In this document: piece by piece, positions 51,579 through 61,400 of the stretch
Layout of the letters: each line of letters opens with the position of its first letter
How positions within the stretch are numbered: position 1 is the first letter of the stretch
NCBI RefSeq assembly: GCF_000302595.1
Contig: NZ_JH947128.1
Coordinates: 396,277-460,276, forward strand
DNA length: 64,000 nt
Source of the DNA: Pedobacter arcticus A12
GTDB lineage: Bacteria; Bacteroidota; Bacteroidia; Sphingobacteriales; Sphingobacteriaceae
Direction: 5' to 3'
Made by a program: the position numbers and the translations under genes
The notes under the pieces: generated by a model
Told to the model about the DNA's origin: nothing
Database searches by the model: none
Seen by the model: the letters and a program-made list of their open reading frames with translations, nothing else

Positions 51579-52725
51579 GTCATTCCGAACGAGGTATGAG
51601 GAGGAATCTGTTAGTGGGATGTGGTGGAACAAGGGGCGTATGCTGGGGGACTTACAGACCTCTCCTTTCGTCGAGGTGACGTGAGGGGTAGTCGAGGTGA
51701 CGGACCTTTATTAACCGTCATTCCGACGACAGTAACGAGGAGGAATCTGTTAGTGGGATGTGGTGGAACAAGGGGCGTATGCTGGGGGACTTACAGACCT
51801 CTCCTTTCGTCGAGGTGACGTGAGGGGTAGTCGAGGTGACGGACCTTTATTAACCGTCATTCCGACGAGAGTAACGAGGAGGAATCTGTTAGTGGGATGT
51901 GGTGGAACAAGGGCCGTATGCTGGAGGACTTACAGACCTCTCCTTTCGTCGAGGTGACGTGAGGGGTAGTCGAGGTGAAGGACCTTTATTAACCGTCATT
52001 CCGACGAGAGTAACGAGGAGGAATCTGTTAGTGGGATGTGGTGGAACAAGGGCCGTATGCTGGAGGACTTACAGACCTCTCCTTTCGTCGAGGTGACGTG
52101 AGGGGTAGTCGAGGTGACGGACCTTCATTAATCGTCATTCCGACGAGAGTAACGAGGAGGAATCTGTTAGTTGGGATGTGGTGGAACAAGGGGCGTATGC
52201 TGGGGGACTTACAGACCTCTCCTTTCGTCGAGGTGACGTGAGGGGTAGTCGAGGTGAAGGACCTTTATTAACCGTCATTCCGACGAGAGTAACGAGGAGG
52301 AATCTGTTGTTGGGATGTGGTGGAACAAGGGGCGTATGCTGGGGGACTTACAGACCTCTCCTTTCGTCGAGGTGACGTGAGGGGTAGTCGAGGTGAAGGA
52401 CCTTTATTAACCGTCATTCCGACGAGAGTAACGAGGAGGAATCTGTTAGTGGGATGTGGTGGAACAAGGGGCTTGCGCTGGGGGACTTACAGACCTCTCC
52501 TTTCGTCGAGGTGACGTGAGGGGTAGTCGAGGTGAAGGACCTTTATTAACCGTCATTCCGAACGAGGTACGAGGAGGAATCTGTTAGTTGGGATGTGGTG
52601 GAACAAGGGGCGTATGCTGGAGGACTTACAGACCTCTCCTTTCGTCGAGGTGACGTGAGGGGTAGTCGAGGTGACGTGAGGGGTAGTTGAGGTGACGTGA
52701 GGGGTAGTTGAGGTGACGGGGAAGG
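51579..52725 (+). repeat. 139-bp tandem array (8 units), each with two inverted GTCATT...ATCTG-type modules
   Basis: Units start at 51579, 51717, 51856, 51995, 52134, 52274, 52413 and 52552, spaced 138-140 bases. Each unit has module A on the plus strand (GTCATTCCGACGAGAGTAAC... to GAGGAATCTG) and module B on the minus strand (GTCACCTCGACGAAAGGAGAGG... to TCTGTAAG). The two are diverged forms of one motif in head-to-head order. After the last unit, GAGGTGACGTGAGGGGTAGT is repeated three times in short form. It is not CRISPR: the sequence between modules is also repeated. The 65-codon frames that appear in every unit are artefacts. Confidence 0.93.
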
Positions 52726-52765
52726 GATCGGCCGAGGTTACGAGGAAGGAGTGTTCGAGGTGGTA

Positions 52766-53065
52766 TTACCATTCCTGAATCCCTATCGATAAGTCGTCCC
52801 ATTTTGGGTTTAATTGGTTAATGAGCTTTTCTTTTTTCTCTCTTCTCCATTTCTTAATTTCCTTCTCTCTGGCTATTGCTTCCACAATAGAAGTAAACGT
52901 TTCATAGTAAATACAGTAGGTTAAATTATATCGGGCGGAGAAACTACGAGGATAGATGTGATTTTTATGCTCATTTAACCGTTTCGAAAGATCGGAAGTG
53001 ACGCCGACGTAAAGCGTTGTCTTGTTTTTATTGGTTAGGATATAGATACAACCTCCTCTTTCCAT
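52766..53065 (-). CDS. GIY-YIG nuclease-domain protein embedded in the repeat array
   Basis: A 99-residue single-domain protein of the UvrC/Slx1-like GIY-YIG fold. It has the first motif CIYIL (residues 6-10), YVGVTSDLSKRL with the catalytic Arg29, a central His33, the likely metal-binding Glu67 in AIAREKEIKKW, and a closing LNPKWDDL. The start is ATG 53065. Small proteins of this type are common and multi-copy in Bacteroidota and resemble homing or repeat-associated nucleases. It is on the minus strand, with plus-oriented 139-bp repeat units on both sides. Activity is inferred from the motifs. Confidence 0.92.
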   Translation of the reverse strand: MERGGCIYILTNKNKTTLYVGVTSDLSKRLNEHKNHIYPRSFSARYNLTYCIYYETFTSIVEAIAREKEIKKWRREKKEKLINQLNPKWDDLSIGIQEW

Positions 53066-53120
53066 ATGTGAATTTATAGATTTTATTTGAGTTTTAAAAG
53101 TGGCTGAACCCGCTTATGCC

Positions 53121-53378
53121 GTCATTCCGAACGAAAGCAACGAGGAGGAATCTGTGGTAGGTGGTAATGGAACTGGGGGTAGTGCTGGAGGACTTACAGA
53201 CCTCTCCTTTCGTCGAGGTGACGGGAGGGGTAGTCGAGGTGTCGGACCTTCATTAACCGTCATTCCGAACGAGAGTACGAGGAGGAATCTGTGGTGGGTG
53301 GTGATGGAACGGGTGGTAGTGCTGGAGGACTTACAGACCTCTCCTTTCGTCGAGGTGACAGAGGGGTAGTTGAGGTGA
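53121..53378 (+). repeat. two further units of the 139-bp repeat, right of the GIY-YIG gene
   Basis: Units start at 53121 and 53259 (138 bases apart), in the same orientation as the 51579 array, though more diverged (AACTGGGGGTAGTGCTGGAGG in place of the ACAAGGGGCG segment). They resume 56 bases beyond the start codon of the GIY-YIG gene. Confidence 0.9.
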
Positions 53379-53422
53379 GGAAGGAGAGCCGTAAAAAGAG
53401 AGCGCTAAAATATATTAAAACA

Positions 53423-53701
53423 TTATCGACCGTCTTTAAGCATCTGGTTAACGTCGTTTTCGAGGTACCATATTTTACCATTGATTTTACTAAAAGGCAG
53501 TTTAGATTCTGCTCGCCAGCGCTGTAATGTTCTATCGCTCACATGCAATAACTGCATCAAGTCTTGGTTGTCTAACCAATGGGTTTCGGGAGGCAATGGT
53601 TTAGGGATTAGGTCTGCAGGATGTGGCATCTTCATAAGGATGTGGTAAAGTAGGTTTACGATTTCCTGTAGATATTGCGGTGTAGGTATTTCTTTCATCA
53701 T
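53423..53701 (-). CDS. helix-turn-helix (excisionase/MerR-like) DNA-binding protein
   Basis: A 92-residue protein with an N-terminal helix and a C-terminal DNA-binding domain of the HTH_17 type: LDNQDLMQLLHVSDRTLQRW, then RAESKLPFSKINGKIWYLE and NDVNQMLKDG. This pattern is very common among small Bacteroidota proteins near mobile elements and excisionases. It starts at ATG 53701 (or 53698, the second Met). The 45 bases between it and the right-hand array carry no other feature. Partner genes are not evident. Confidence 0.85.
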   Translation of the reverse strand: MMKEIPTPQYLQEIVNLLYHILMKMPHPADLIPKPLPPETHWLDNQDLMQLLHVSDRTLQRWRAESKLPFSKINGKIWYLENDVNQMLKDGR

Positions 53702-53831
53702 GTTTGTGTATTAGAAAACAGAACATGGCTTTCATCCGCTTATAAAAGCATAAGCAAAGCCGTTAACACAGGAAGGCTAACACAAACAGTAAACCCAAAT
53801 ATAATAAAAAAATAAATCTCCAAAAACAAAA

Positions 53832-54686
53832 TCATCCCTTCACCAACAGGGCCTTGTGACCTTCTTCTGGTTTAATTGCTCTTTGGCTCAGTAGCCGCTT
53901 TAAGGTCTCTGTCCGATTTCGAGTAACCGTCAAATCAATCCCTATCTGTATCGGCACCCGCAATAGCAACACGCATTGCATGTTTTTAACCGGTTTGTAT
54001 CCGGCTACCGCATCCAGTGAGACCATTAGTGAGCGGTTTGCTCTAAAAAACTTCTTAGGGTCAAGTAACTCCTCTAGCTCGCTCATCTTGTAAACGATAT
54101 GAAGAGTCTTATTGTTCTTGAGCACTGCATAGCCTTCCTTCCCGGTCCGCACTAAATAGAGGATATCGCCTACAGGTATAAAAAAAGATTTGCTGCCCAG
54201 AGTGCCTTTGAGGTGTTTTTCATGATTTTCCGGGACTAATTTTTTTGTGATGAGATAATAGCAAAGGTAAAGCACATTGAGCATCGCGATCGCAGTTTGA
54301 ACAATTGGGAACTCTAACACCATATAGTCGCTCAAATCCATGTTGCCACCAATGTTGCGGAAATAAATAGCTACCGCTAGGTAGGTAAACAAAATCATGG
54401 CAACTACCCCAAACAACAGTTGTGCGATGGTGCGTAATATGGGTTTTTCTTCCCAAAGCAGGTACTTATCTAAGTAAAAACTAATATAATGAACACCGGA
54501 TATTACACCTATCGCCATTAAAAAACTAAATAAAACGGCTTCTTGATAATTGCGCTGCTGGATTAATATAAAAAACGATCTGTACTGTGTAGCTGTATTA
54601 AGATACCACGCTATAAATAACGAGATTACCAGACGGAACGACCAATGAAAATAGCTTACCGATGTTTGGATTGCCTGGTTTTTCAT
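53832..54686 (-). CDS. membrane-bound LytTR-domain transcriptional regulator
   Basis: A 284-residue protein. About four hydrophobic segments make up the first 150 residues (SFRLVISLFIAWYL, VLFSFLMAIGVISGVHYI, LLFGVVAMILFTYLAVAIYF, IAMLNVLYLCYYLI). The C-terminal half, about 170-275, is a LytTR DNA-binding domain (SFFIPVGDILYLVRTGKEGY, FFRANRSLMVSLDAV, then a VTRNRTETLKRLL end). Membrane-anchored LytTR proteins respond directly to signals in the envelope and control adjacent genes, but here only repeats flank it, so its targets are not obvious. Confidence 0.9.
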   Translation of the reverse strand: MKNQAIQTSVSYFHWSFRLVISLFIAWYLNTATQYRSFFILIQQRNYQEAVLFSFLMAIGVISGVHYISFYLDKYLLWEEKPILRTIAQLLFGVVAMILFTYLAVAIYFRNIGGNMDLSDYMVLEFPIVQTAIAMLNVLYLCYYLITKKLVPENHEKHLKGTLGSKSFFIPVGDILYLVRTGKEGYAVLKNNKTLHIVYKMSELEELLDPKKFFRANRSLMVSLDAVAGYKPVKNMQCVLLLRVPIQIGIDLTVTRNRTETLKRLLSQRAIKPEEGHKALLVKG

Positions 54687-54769
54687 AAATAGGATGCTTA
54701 GTTGTACAATTTATTTCTTTTTTAGAAAAAAATCAAATTAATCTGCTTTTGAATTGCGGGCTCTTTTCG

Positions 54770-55465
54770 GGTTGGTGCCTTTGCTGGTAGTGCGTGAAGA
54801 GGGGGCTTGCCTTCGTGGGTTGGGGATTCCTCCTCGTACCTCGTTCGGAATGGCGGTAAACCACGTCATTTCGACGAGTGATGGTGACCGAGCGCATAGC
54901 CAAAGGAGAAATCTCAGTGTTCCTTGGCACAAGCCTGAGTTTAACACCTGTGCTTAACGAAGTTTCACCCGCTGTAGCTTAAAGATTTCTCCCTGCGGTC
55001 GAAATGACGGGGGGGAGGGTAGTGCGGGAAGAGGGGCTTGCCTTCGTAGGTTGGGGATTCCTCCTCGTACCTCGTTCGGAATGACGGTAAACCACCTCAT
55101 TTCGACGAGCGATGGTGAACGAGCGCATAGGCAAAGGAGAAATCCCAGTGTTCCTTGGCACAAGCCTGAGTTTAACACCTGTGCTTAACAACAGTTCGCC
55201 CGCTGTAGCTTAGAGATTTCTCCCTGCGGTCGAAATGACGGGGGGAGGGTAGTGCGGGAAGAGGGGATTGCCTTCGTGGGTTGGGGATTCCTCCTCGTAC
55301 CTCGTTCGGAATGACGGGTGAAGGTGGTGCGTGAAGGGGGGGACTAACCTTTGTGGGTTGGAGGTTTTCTCCCTGTGGTCGGAATGACGGGGGAAGGTGG
55401 TGCGTGAAGACAGGACTAACCTTTGTGGGTTGGAGGTTTCCCCCTGTGGTCGAAATGACGGATGT
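54770..55465. repeat. alternating inverted GTCATT-family modules, two tandem ~230-bp units plus partial copies
   Basis: Units begin with GGTAGTGCG-type sequence at about 54784, 55018, 55247, 55325 and 55396 (first two steps about 235 and 229 bases, then shortened). Each full unit holds GGATTCCTCCTCGTACC (minus-oriented module), GTCATTTCGACGAGCGATGG...GGAGAAATC (plus), and AGATTTCTCCCTGCGGTC (minus), with a shared CACAAGCCTGAGTTTAACACC spacer. Frames of 60-100 codons on the minus strand are translations of the repeat. No gene is supported in 54687-55598. Confidence 0.88.
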
Positions 55466-55598
55466 GAAACTACCGCTCACACCTTTTTTTACTACGGTTC
55501 ACTCCTATTTCATACTTAGGGCTTGCGAAGCTGTATTATTTAGCTCTAATTCGCCGATGGCTTGCAAGCTTATTTTTAAACCTTTAATAATTTTTACA

Positions 55599-56003
55599 AT
55601 GGAAAAAGTAAACTTTAGTGATGCTGGTTTACAGCAGCTACTGCAGGAACTCTACCTGCTCAACCAACAACAATTGCAAGAAGAAGTCTTGCATATCCAG
55701 ACGGACTTGAGACAATGGCTCAAAGATCACTTTATCTTCAGCACTCCACAATTGGAAGACTTGGATAACCTAGGAGCAACTTTCCTACAAGAGTCGGCTA
55801 CACAATTGGGATACTTTGTACTCAATCGTTTACCTGTATCACTTTATAAGCCAGAGACCTCCCTATTGCGGGAAAAGAAAGACCGTGGCAAGCTTTACCG
55901 TAACGAAGCAAAAACGGCTAATGTGTATAATGAATCATTGGGTAGTAGCCAAACTGAAACCCTCAATTTCAGTATCGAATACTTAAGCCCTATGGGCAGC
56001 TAA
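55599..56003 (+). CDS. protein of unknown function
   Basis: A 134-residue soluble protein; the start is ATG 55599 (MEKVNFSDAGLQQLLQEL), because the 82 codons upstream in the frame are repeat sequence. It is rich in leucine and glutamine, with a likely helical or coiled-coil N-terminal half (LQQLLQELYLLNQQQLQEEV, in parts). The C-terminal half is charged, ending FSIEYLSPMGS. There is no recognised family and no cysteine. It is set between the repeat cluster and a G-rich repeat, so it may belong to the accessory region. Confidence 0.65.
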   Translation: MEKVNFSDAGLQQLLQELYLLNQQQLQEEVLHIQTDLRQWLKDHFIFSTPQLEDLDNLGATFLQESATQLGYFVLNRLPVSLYKPETSLLREKKDRGKLYRNEAKTANVYNESLGSSQTETLNFSIEYLSPMGS

Positions 56004-56081
56004 AGCATGGAACAGCAGCCGGCAAACCACAAACAGTATAAAGGGAAGAAGACCGGCTGTTTTTCGTTTTTATTGGTTAGG

Positions 56082-56268
56082 TAGGTGGGTGGTTGGGTGG
56101 GTGGATGGTTAGGTGATTAGGTGGTTAGGTGGTTGGGTGGTTGGGTGGTTGGGTGGTTGGGTGAAAATACTTGCTACTCTCTACTTTTCACTTGCTATTT
56201 GCTACTTTATACCTGCTACTTTATACTTCATACTTTCTACTTTCTACGTACTACTTTCTACTTGCTAC
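56082..56268. repeat. G-rich GGTTGGGTG run followed by a pyrimidine-rich CTACTT run
   Basis: 56082-56163 is a run of GGTGG, GGTTGGGTGG and GGTTAGGTGG units; four or more G-tracts lie within 30 bases, so a plus-strand G-quadruplex is possible. 56167-56268 is an iteration of CTTGCTACT, CTTTCTACTT and CTTTATACTT words. Similar words occur at 27500 and 28800, and GGTTGTTGGTTGGTTCGGTTG at about 46156. I see no gene here. Confidence 0.8.
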
Positions 56269-56291
56269 TCAAAACCCAATCATCCTTCACA

Positions 56292-56528
56292 ATGGTCAGT
56301 TACCAAACTTATGAAAGTCAAAGAGATTATTTACTGGAGTTGATTCAAAAAAAATCTCCTTTATCCAGAAAAGAATTGGCTGTAAAATTTAACTGCGAGG
56401 AGCATCGGATTACCCGCATGATCAATGACCTACGATACAACAAAAACCAAAATATCCATTACTCCAGATTTTTAGGGCGCTATACCCTTCTCCCCGGTTC
56501 CTTCAAAAAAAATTCCCCAAAAAAGTAA
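56292..56528 (+). CDS. small winged-helix-like DNA-binding protein
   Basis: A 78-residue protein, start at ATG 56292 (MVSYQTYESQRDYLLELIQK); the longer frame translates the repeats. SPLSRKELAVKFNCEEHRITRMINDLR looks like an HTH in which ELAVKFN and EHRITRMIN are the two helices (given in parts). YNKNQNIHYSRFLGRY would form the wing. I would expect DNA or RNA binding, but family identity is uncertain. It directly follows the G-rich run. Confidence 0.6.
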   Translation: MVSYQTYESQRDYLLELIQKKSPLSRKELAVKFNCEEHRITRMINDLRYNKNQNIHYSRFLGRYTLLPGSFKKNSPKK

Positions 56529-56663
56529 AAGAACATTTTTTACGCTTTCAGGCGATTTACTTTACCTGTGCATTAGGCCTGATGTTAGGAGCAGCCGAAA
56601 ACCTGAAAGAGTAGGCAACAATTCCAAAAAATCTATGGCTTCGATAAATAGTAAGCCAACAAC

Positions 56664-57023
56664 ATGATGAAAAATTCTTTTAAAATTTTTAGCGCTTTTA
56701 TATTCCTAATTGCGCTAAGCATTGCATTTTCAGCTTTTAGAGCTGAAGCACCAAAGGCCGCCGCACTTACCTCGCTATGGTATGAATATGATGGCAGTGG
56801 CTCCATTACTGATGCTTCCAATTATGACCTGTTAGCTTCACAACCATCTGGAGAAGAAGAAGCAGCTGCAATTTGTGAGGGTAACCAAGAAATCTGTGTC
56901 ATCCAAGCACCAGAAGGCAGCAGTGGTAAACCAGCCACTTTTGATGGCACCATGACAACTGAAATCAGTGATGCGCAAACCAATCATGTGGAAAGTGCAA
57001 ACGTTAAATTAAGACAGGAATAA
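56664..57023 (+). CDS. DUF6520-like small secreted peptide
   Basis: A 119-residue protein with a signal peptide (FKIFSAFIFLIALSIAFSAF). A short mature domain contains LTSLWYEYDGSGSITDASNY, two closely spaced Cys (AAICEGNQEICVIQ, residues about 74 and 82) and a degenerate end. The LWYEYDGSG and C-x7-C pattern matches the small DUF6520 proteins often encoded in multiple copies near SusC/SusD loci of Pedobacter. Function unknown; a role in surface protein or sensing is only a guess. It is convergent with the SusCD operon across a strong terminator. Confidence 0.75.
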   Translation: MMKNSFKIFSAFIFLIALSIAFSAFRAEAPKAAALTSLWYEYDGSGSITDASNYDLLASQPSGEEEAAAICEGNQEICVIQAPEGSSGKPATFDGTMTTEISDAQTNHVESANVKLRQE

Positions 57024-57035
57024 GGTTTTCAAAAC

Positions 57036-57073
57036 AGAACGGGAAGACATTTATTTTAAATTCTTCCCGTTCT
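57036..57073. terminator. bidirectional terminator between the DUF6520-like gene and SusD
   Basis: AGAACGGGAAGA (57036-57047) pairs perfectly over 12 bp with TCTTCCCGTTCT (57062-57073) around a 14-base loop. It lies 13 bases past the plus-strand stop and 11 bases past the SusD stop (57084). Confidence 0.85.
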
Positions 57074-57083
57074 TAATCAATTC

Positions 57084-58445
57084 TTATCTTTCATTCTGTT
57101 CCATTCCGCTCCTGTTAATCACCAATGTTGGTATTAAATACGCAAACCTTTTATCTCCGGGTTTCAGCTCATATAACTTCCCCTCCAATAATCTCTTGAG
57201 CGTAATGGCATACCTGTTTTCCTTGTTCAAACGTTTAATATCTGTCCAACGACTTCCCCTAAATACCAGTTCTTTCCGCCTTTCTATCAATATCAAGTCC
57301 AAAGCTTCCTGCCAATCGTTGGCAATCCTTTTTACAAAACTGCTTTTTTGAATCCGCTTTGCCATCAAGGTATTTAGGTCTTCCATCGCTCCCGCAAGGT
57401 TTTGATTTCTGACCCTACATTCTGCCCTAATCAAATAAATTTCATCGGTGGCAATACCCATAAAAAATGCACCTACATAAGTGCCATCATAACTGGCTTT
57501 CACCGTATATGACAAATCTTTGTTCACTTTAAAATAAATGCTCTTACGTAAATCATTGGCTGCATAACTGGCATACAATAAAGTATCAATCCTACATCTC
57601 GAAGTAGCTGTCAAAGCACTTTCAGAAACCGAGCGGGCAGTAAAAATCACTTCTGGATTGTACCGGGCAATAGGCGTAGTAGCGGTTAAGCTCAAATCGT
57701 TATAATCCATCAATACATTTTGATATTTCAAACAACTGTCTGCCGCATTTTCTGCTGCTTCATAATTTCCCATCACCAAACGCACTTTTGCCAATAACCC
57801 AAAAACTGCCGCTTTGTTCGGCCTACTTTTGATACTCACCGTTTTAGGCACCAAAGGCAAAGCATCATTGATGTCTTTAATAATCTGCTGATAGGTGGCT
57901 TCCAAATTGGTCCTTTTTGAAACGTCCTTATAATCTGCATCCAGCCTTAAAGGCAAACCCAAATGAGTGGCACTTTGAGCGTCATAAGCCAAACAAAATA
58001 CTTGTGCCAGCTCATAATAGCAATTGGCCCGATAGAATAAGGCACTACCTCTTAATAATCCACTTTGCCCCACTTCTGTGTTTTTTTCTTTGATTTTTTC
58101 CAACGCATCCAAAACCACATTGGCACAAAAAATGGTTTTATAGGGTGCTGTCCAGTTAGCCGGTACGCCGCCATCATCCTCCCATATATAACTTCCTCTC
58201 GTTGTTGCACTGGATATCCCTTGCCAAATATTGCTCAATACATAATAATTATCGCTGCCTTCTTCTCCATTATAGGGCAAACTTTGGTTCATCACCAAAT
58301 AATTATCCAAAATAGCTTGCAGATCGGCTATGGTTTCTGGGGTTGATAATTTCTTATTCGGTTTCAGTTCCAGGTAATCATTACAGCTTAAAAGGAACAA
58401 AACACCGAGTAGGCTTAAGCTTAAAAACAGTTTATTTCTTTTCAT
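57084..58445 (-). CDS. SusD/RagB-like outer-membrane lipoprotein (second locus)
   Basis: A 453-residue nutrient-binding lipoprotein, start MKRNKLFLSLSLLGVLFLLSC with lipobox Cys21. The N-terminal SusD domain begins NDYLELKPNKKLSTPETIAD. TPR helices include GSALFYRANCYYELAQVFC, and the C-terminal part has LILIERRKELVFRGSRWTDI, the conserved SusD signature. It is shorter than usual (about 500-600 residues) but complete. It lies 11 bases after SusC in the operon. The transport substrate is unknown; a peptide rather than a glycan is possible because the operon has a TlpA-like gene and no glycosidases. Confidence 0.93.
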   Translation of the reverse strand: MKRNKLFLSLSLLGVLFLLSCNDYLELKPNKKLSTPETIADLQAILDNYLVMNQSLPYNGEEGSDNYYVLSNIWQGISSATTRGSYIWEDDGGVPANWTAPYKTIFCANVVLDALEKIKEKNTEVGQSGLLRGSALFYRANCYYELAQVFCLAYDAQSATHLGLPLRLDADYKDVSKRTNLEATYQQIIKDINDALPLVPKTVSIKSRPNKAAVFGLLAKVRLVMGNYEAAENAADSCLKYQNVLMDYNDLSLTATTPIARYNPEVIFTARSVSESALTATSRCRIDTLLYASYAANDLRKSIYFKVNKDLSYTVKASYDGTYVGAFFMGIATDEIYLIRAECRVRNQNLAGAMEDLNTLMAKRIQKSSFVKRIANDWQEALDLILIERRKELVFRGSRWTDIKRLNKENRYAITLKRLLEGKLYELKPGDKRFAYLIPTLVINRSGMEQNER

Positions 58446-58456
58446 CTCTTTATTTT

Positions 58457-61400
58457 TTAAAAGTTCGTCCTGATCCCGAGAGCAATGCTCATCGGATTCT
58501 TCATCCCATTGATAAAATCAGGGTCTATCCCCGCTTTGTTGGCTTTCCATAGCAACACATTCAGGTCTGCGAGGTAGGTATAGATTTCAACTTGCTGAAA
58601 GGGTAGTTTTGGCAGCTGCTTCTTTTGCAGAGAATACGACAAACGCAAATCCCGCAAACGGATATGGTCTCCTTTCTCTACAGTTACAGCCGAACGGGCA
58701 TAGAGGTCATCCCGATACTGATTGCCTGGATAAACCATGGATGGAACGGTGTGATGCAGCTCGTCCCCGCTTTGTTGCCAGCGCAATAGGTAGTCTGGAT
58801 GTGCATCCCCAAACTGCATGAAATCGTAATAACTAATGGTATTCCTCCTGAAATAATAAGCAAATTGATAGGCAATATTTGCGGAAAGACTCACGTTTCT
58901 AAACGAAAAGGTATTTCTTAGAGCACCAAAAAAATGAGGTAAAGGTGTGCCATGAAATACCATTCCATCACTCAATAAAGAATTGCCTACCAAGTCCCTA
59001 TAATTTTTACTGGCTAAGCCATTGGCATCAACCCCTATCGGATCTCCATTTTGTGGGTCCAAGCCTCCCCAGGGATAGCTGATTACCATATAAGGTTGCT
59101 TCCCTTCAAAAGGCAATACGGTATTGGCATTACCTACGTAACTAGTAGCATAAACAGATGGAGTAGCCAAATATCTGGTGACCGTATTTTTAACCGTACT
59201 GAACAAAAACTGGCTCTGCCAATTGAATACGCCTTCTATATTTCGGCTTTGCAAGTTCAGGTCGAACCCATTGGCTTTCATGTGTGCGGTATTGGTCAAC
59301 ATACTCAATACGCCTGTGGTTGGGTCTAAATCTTGATGCCCTAAAAGATCGCTCACCTGTTTATGATAATATTCCACACTGCCCCATAAGCGATGTTTCC
59401 AGAGCGCAAAGTCTAAACCCATATTCAGCATGCCGGTTTTTTCCCAGCGTAGGTTTGGGTTGGGCGGTGTACTCACTACTGCATAAGGTAAGTTATTCCT
59501 TGTTCCAGTAGCCGAATACCATGTCAACAAAGTGGAGGCAGATTGTCCGCTTGGTAAATTACCGCTAAAGCCATAAGTGAAACGGGCTTTCAGGTAATTC
59601 AACCATTTTGAACTGTAAAAATCCTCATCCGAGATATTCCATGCCGCACCTGCCGACCATAAAGGGATACCCCTATTATTCGCTTTTACCCCAAATAGAT
59701 TAGAAACATCCTTTCTGGCACTGGCATACAAGGTGTAACGCTTTTTATAGCTATAGGAAGCATTGGTATAAAAAGAAACAAAACGATCGGTCAAGCTTAC
59801 CATACTTCTCCCATCAGGGATTCTTCCGCTACCGTTCACGTAATAATTATAGTTATTGAGGTAATCCACCAAATTATAAGATAAATGTGCATCGTCATAA
59901 CCATAGGTTCTGTCTCCTCTCCCTTCGGTATTTACCTGCCTAGTTTCAGCACCCAGCATGGCACTCAGTTCATGCGCTGTTCCATAACGCTTTTCAAAAC
60001 TCACTTGCCCTCTAATGGAATGATGCTGAACCAGCTGGGTATTCTCATCCAGTATTCCTCCTATTGGAATAGGTCTGCTCACTGTTGTTCCACTAATCTG
60101 CGTAAACTGATTGATCAGATCTCGAGCGAAATAGCTGTCTGCACTGTTCAGCTCATATCCGTTTAACTGAACATTGCCATATTGATAGCGCAACTCTGCT
60201 TTAATGCCGTTAGCGATCTGGTAAAGCCCTGCCAAATTAATTTTGAGGTCTCTCCCCTTTTGCGCATTGTTTGCCAAACCCAGTTCTTCCAGTGGTCTAT
60301 AATTCCAATCCAGCAATTGGCTGTTGCTACTGTTTAAATATGATTGTCGGTATGTCTTTTCTACCGCCAAGGGGCTGCCTTCTTCATCTGCCAATTGGGT
60401 ATAGGGCAATAACGCTCGGTTGCCCGTTTTATAGCTACCATAGCCGCCCGGACTATTGTTCTCATTTTGGTTGGCTACAAAATAAACTTGGCTCTCCAAT
60501 TCCCAACGTTTGGTCATTTTTAGGTGATGGTCAAACCTTATGCTCAAACGCTCCGAACCATTTCCTTTCAAATTGCTTTGGCTTTTATCATAGCCCAAAC
60601 TCAATAGGTATTTCATGCCGGCTGTCCCTTTGCTCATGCTCAAAGCATACTGCTGCGCTAGGGTGTTTCTGTAAAGATATTTTTCAAAATCTCGACGTAC
60701 ATCCCGATTTTGCAGCACTTCTGTTCCTGTTATGGCGGCTTGCGAACTCATTGTTCCGCCTCTTTCTGCAGCTAATAGCTCTATGTATTCACCAACTGGG
60801 CTATAAGTACTTTGGTTATTCAGCTCGCTATCATAATAGCCTTTGTTAAAAAGATCTTTTTGAAAAGCCATATAATTTCTGGTATCCAGTTGCTGCAGAT
60901 CCATCAGGTTTGGCTTGCCTGCAATATTGGTATTGATATTTAAAGACAGCTTTAAGGCCTGACTATAATTTCCTTGCTTGGTGCTGATCACAATTACACC
61001 ATTGGCGGCTCTTGCTCCCCAAATTGACGCTGCAGTGGCATCTTTCAACACCGTTACCGACTCTATATCATTAGGATTAATGTTTTCAATCGCACCTTCA
61101 TAAGGGAAATTATCCAGTACAATCAAGGGGTCCGGCGTGGCATATAAAGTACTGAGCCCTCTAATCTGTAATCTGGGTTTCTCTTTATCACGCCTATCAA
61201 ACAGCAAACTCCCGGTTACGCCTTCTAACCGATCCAATATATTGGCACCCACACTGCGGTTCAGCAACTGCTGATTCACCTGTTCAAAAGAACCTGTTGT
61301 ACGCTCTTTATTGAGTTTTTGATAACCAGTGCGCACCACCACCTCCTGTAAGGTATTTAAGGCCGTTTGTAGATTGATCTTTAAAAAACTTCCTTGTGCT

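Noticed and set aside
51621..52514. Six similar plus-strand frames of about 65 codons in the 139-bp array
   Set aside because: They are one per repeat unit, end at the same place, and the period is not a multiple of three; they reflect the repeat, not selection on protein.
51579..52725. CRISPR array
   Set aside because: No unique spacers: the whole 139-bp unit is repeated, and no cas gene is present. The same applies to the 62-bp array at 27108.
51247..53701. An integrated prophage around the DUF6266 cassette and HTH protein
   Set aside because: No integrase, capsid, portal, terminase or tail gene is present; only the lysis-like order suggests it.
54733..55480. Several minus-strand ORFs of 65-102 codons
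   Set aside because: They translate the GTCATT-family modules (recurring PNEVRGGIPN) and have no conserved start.
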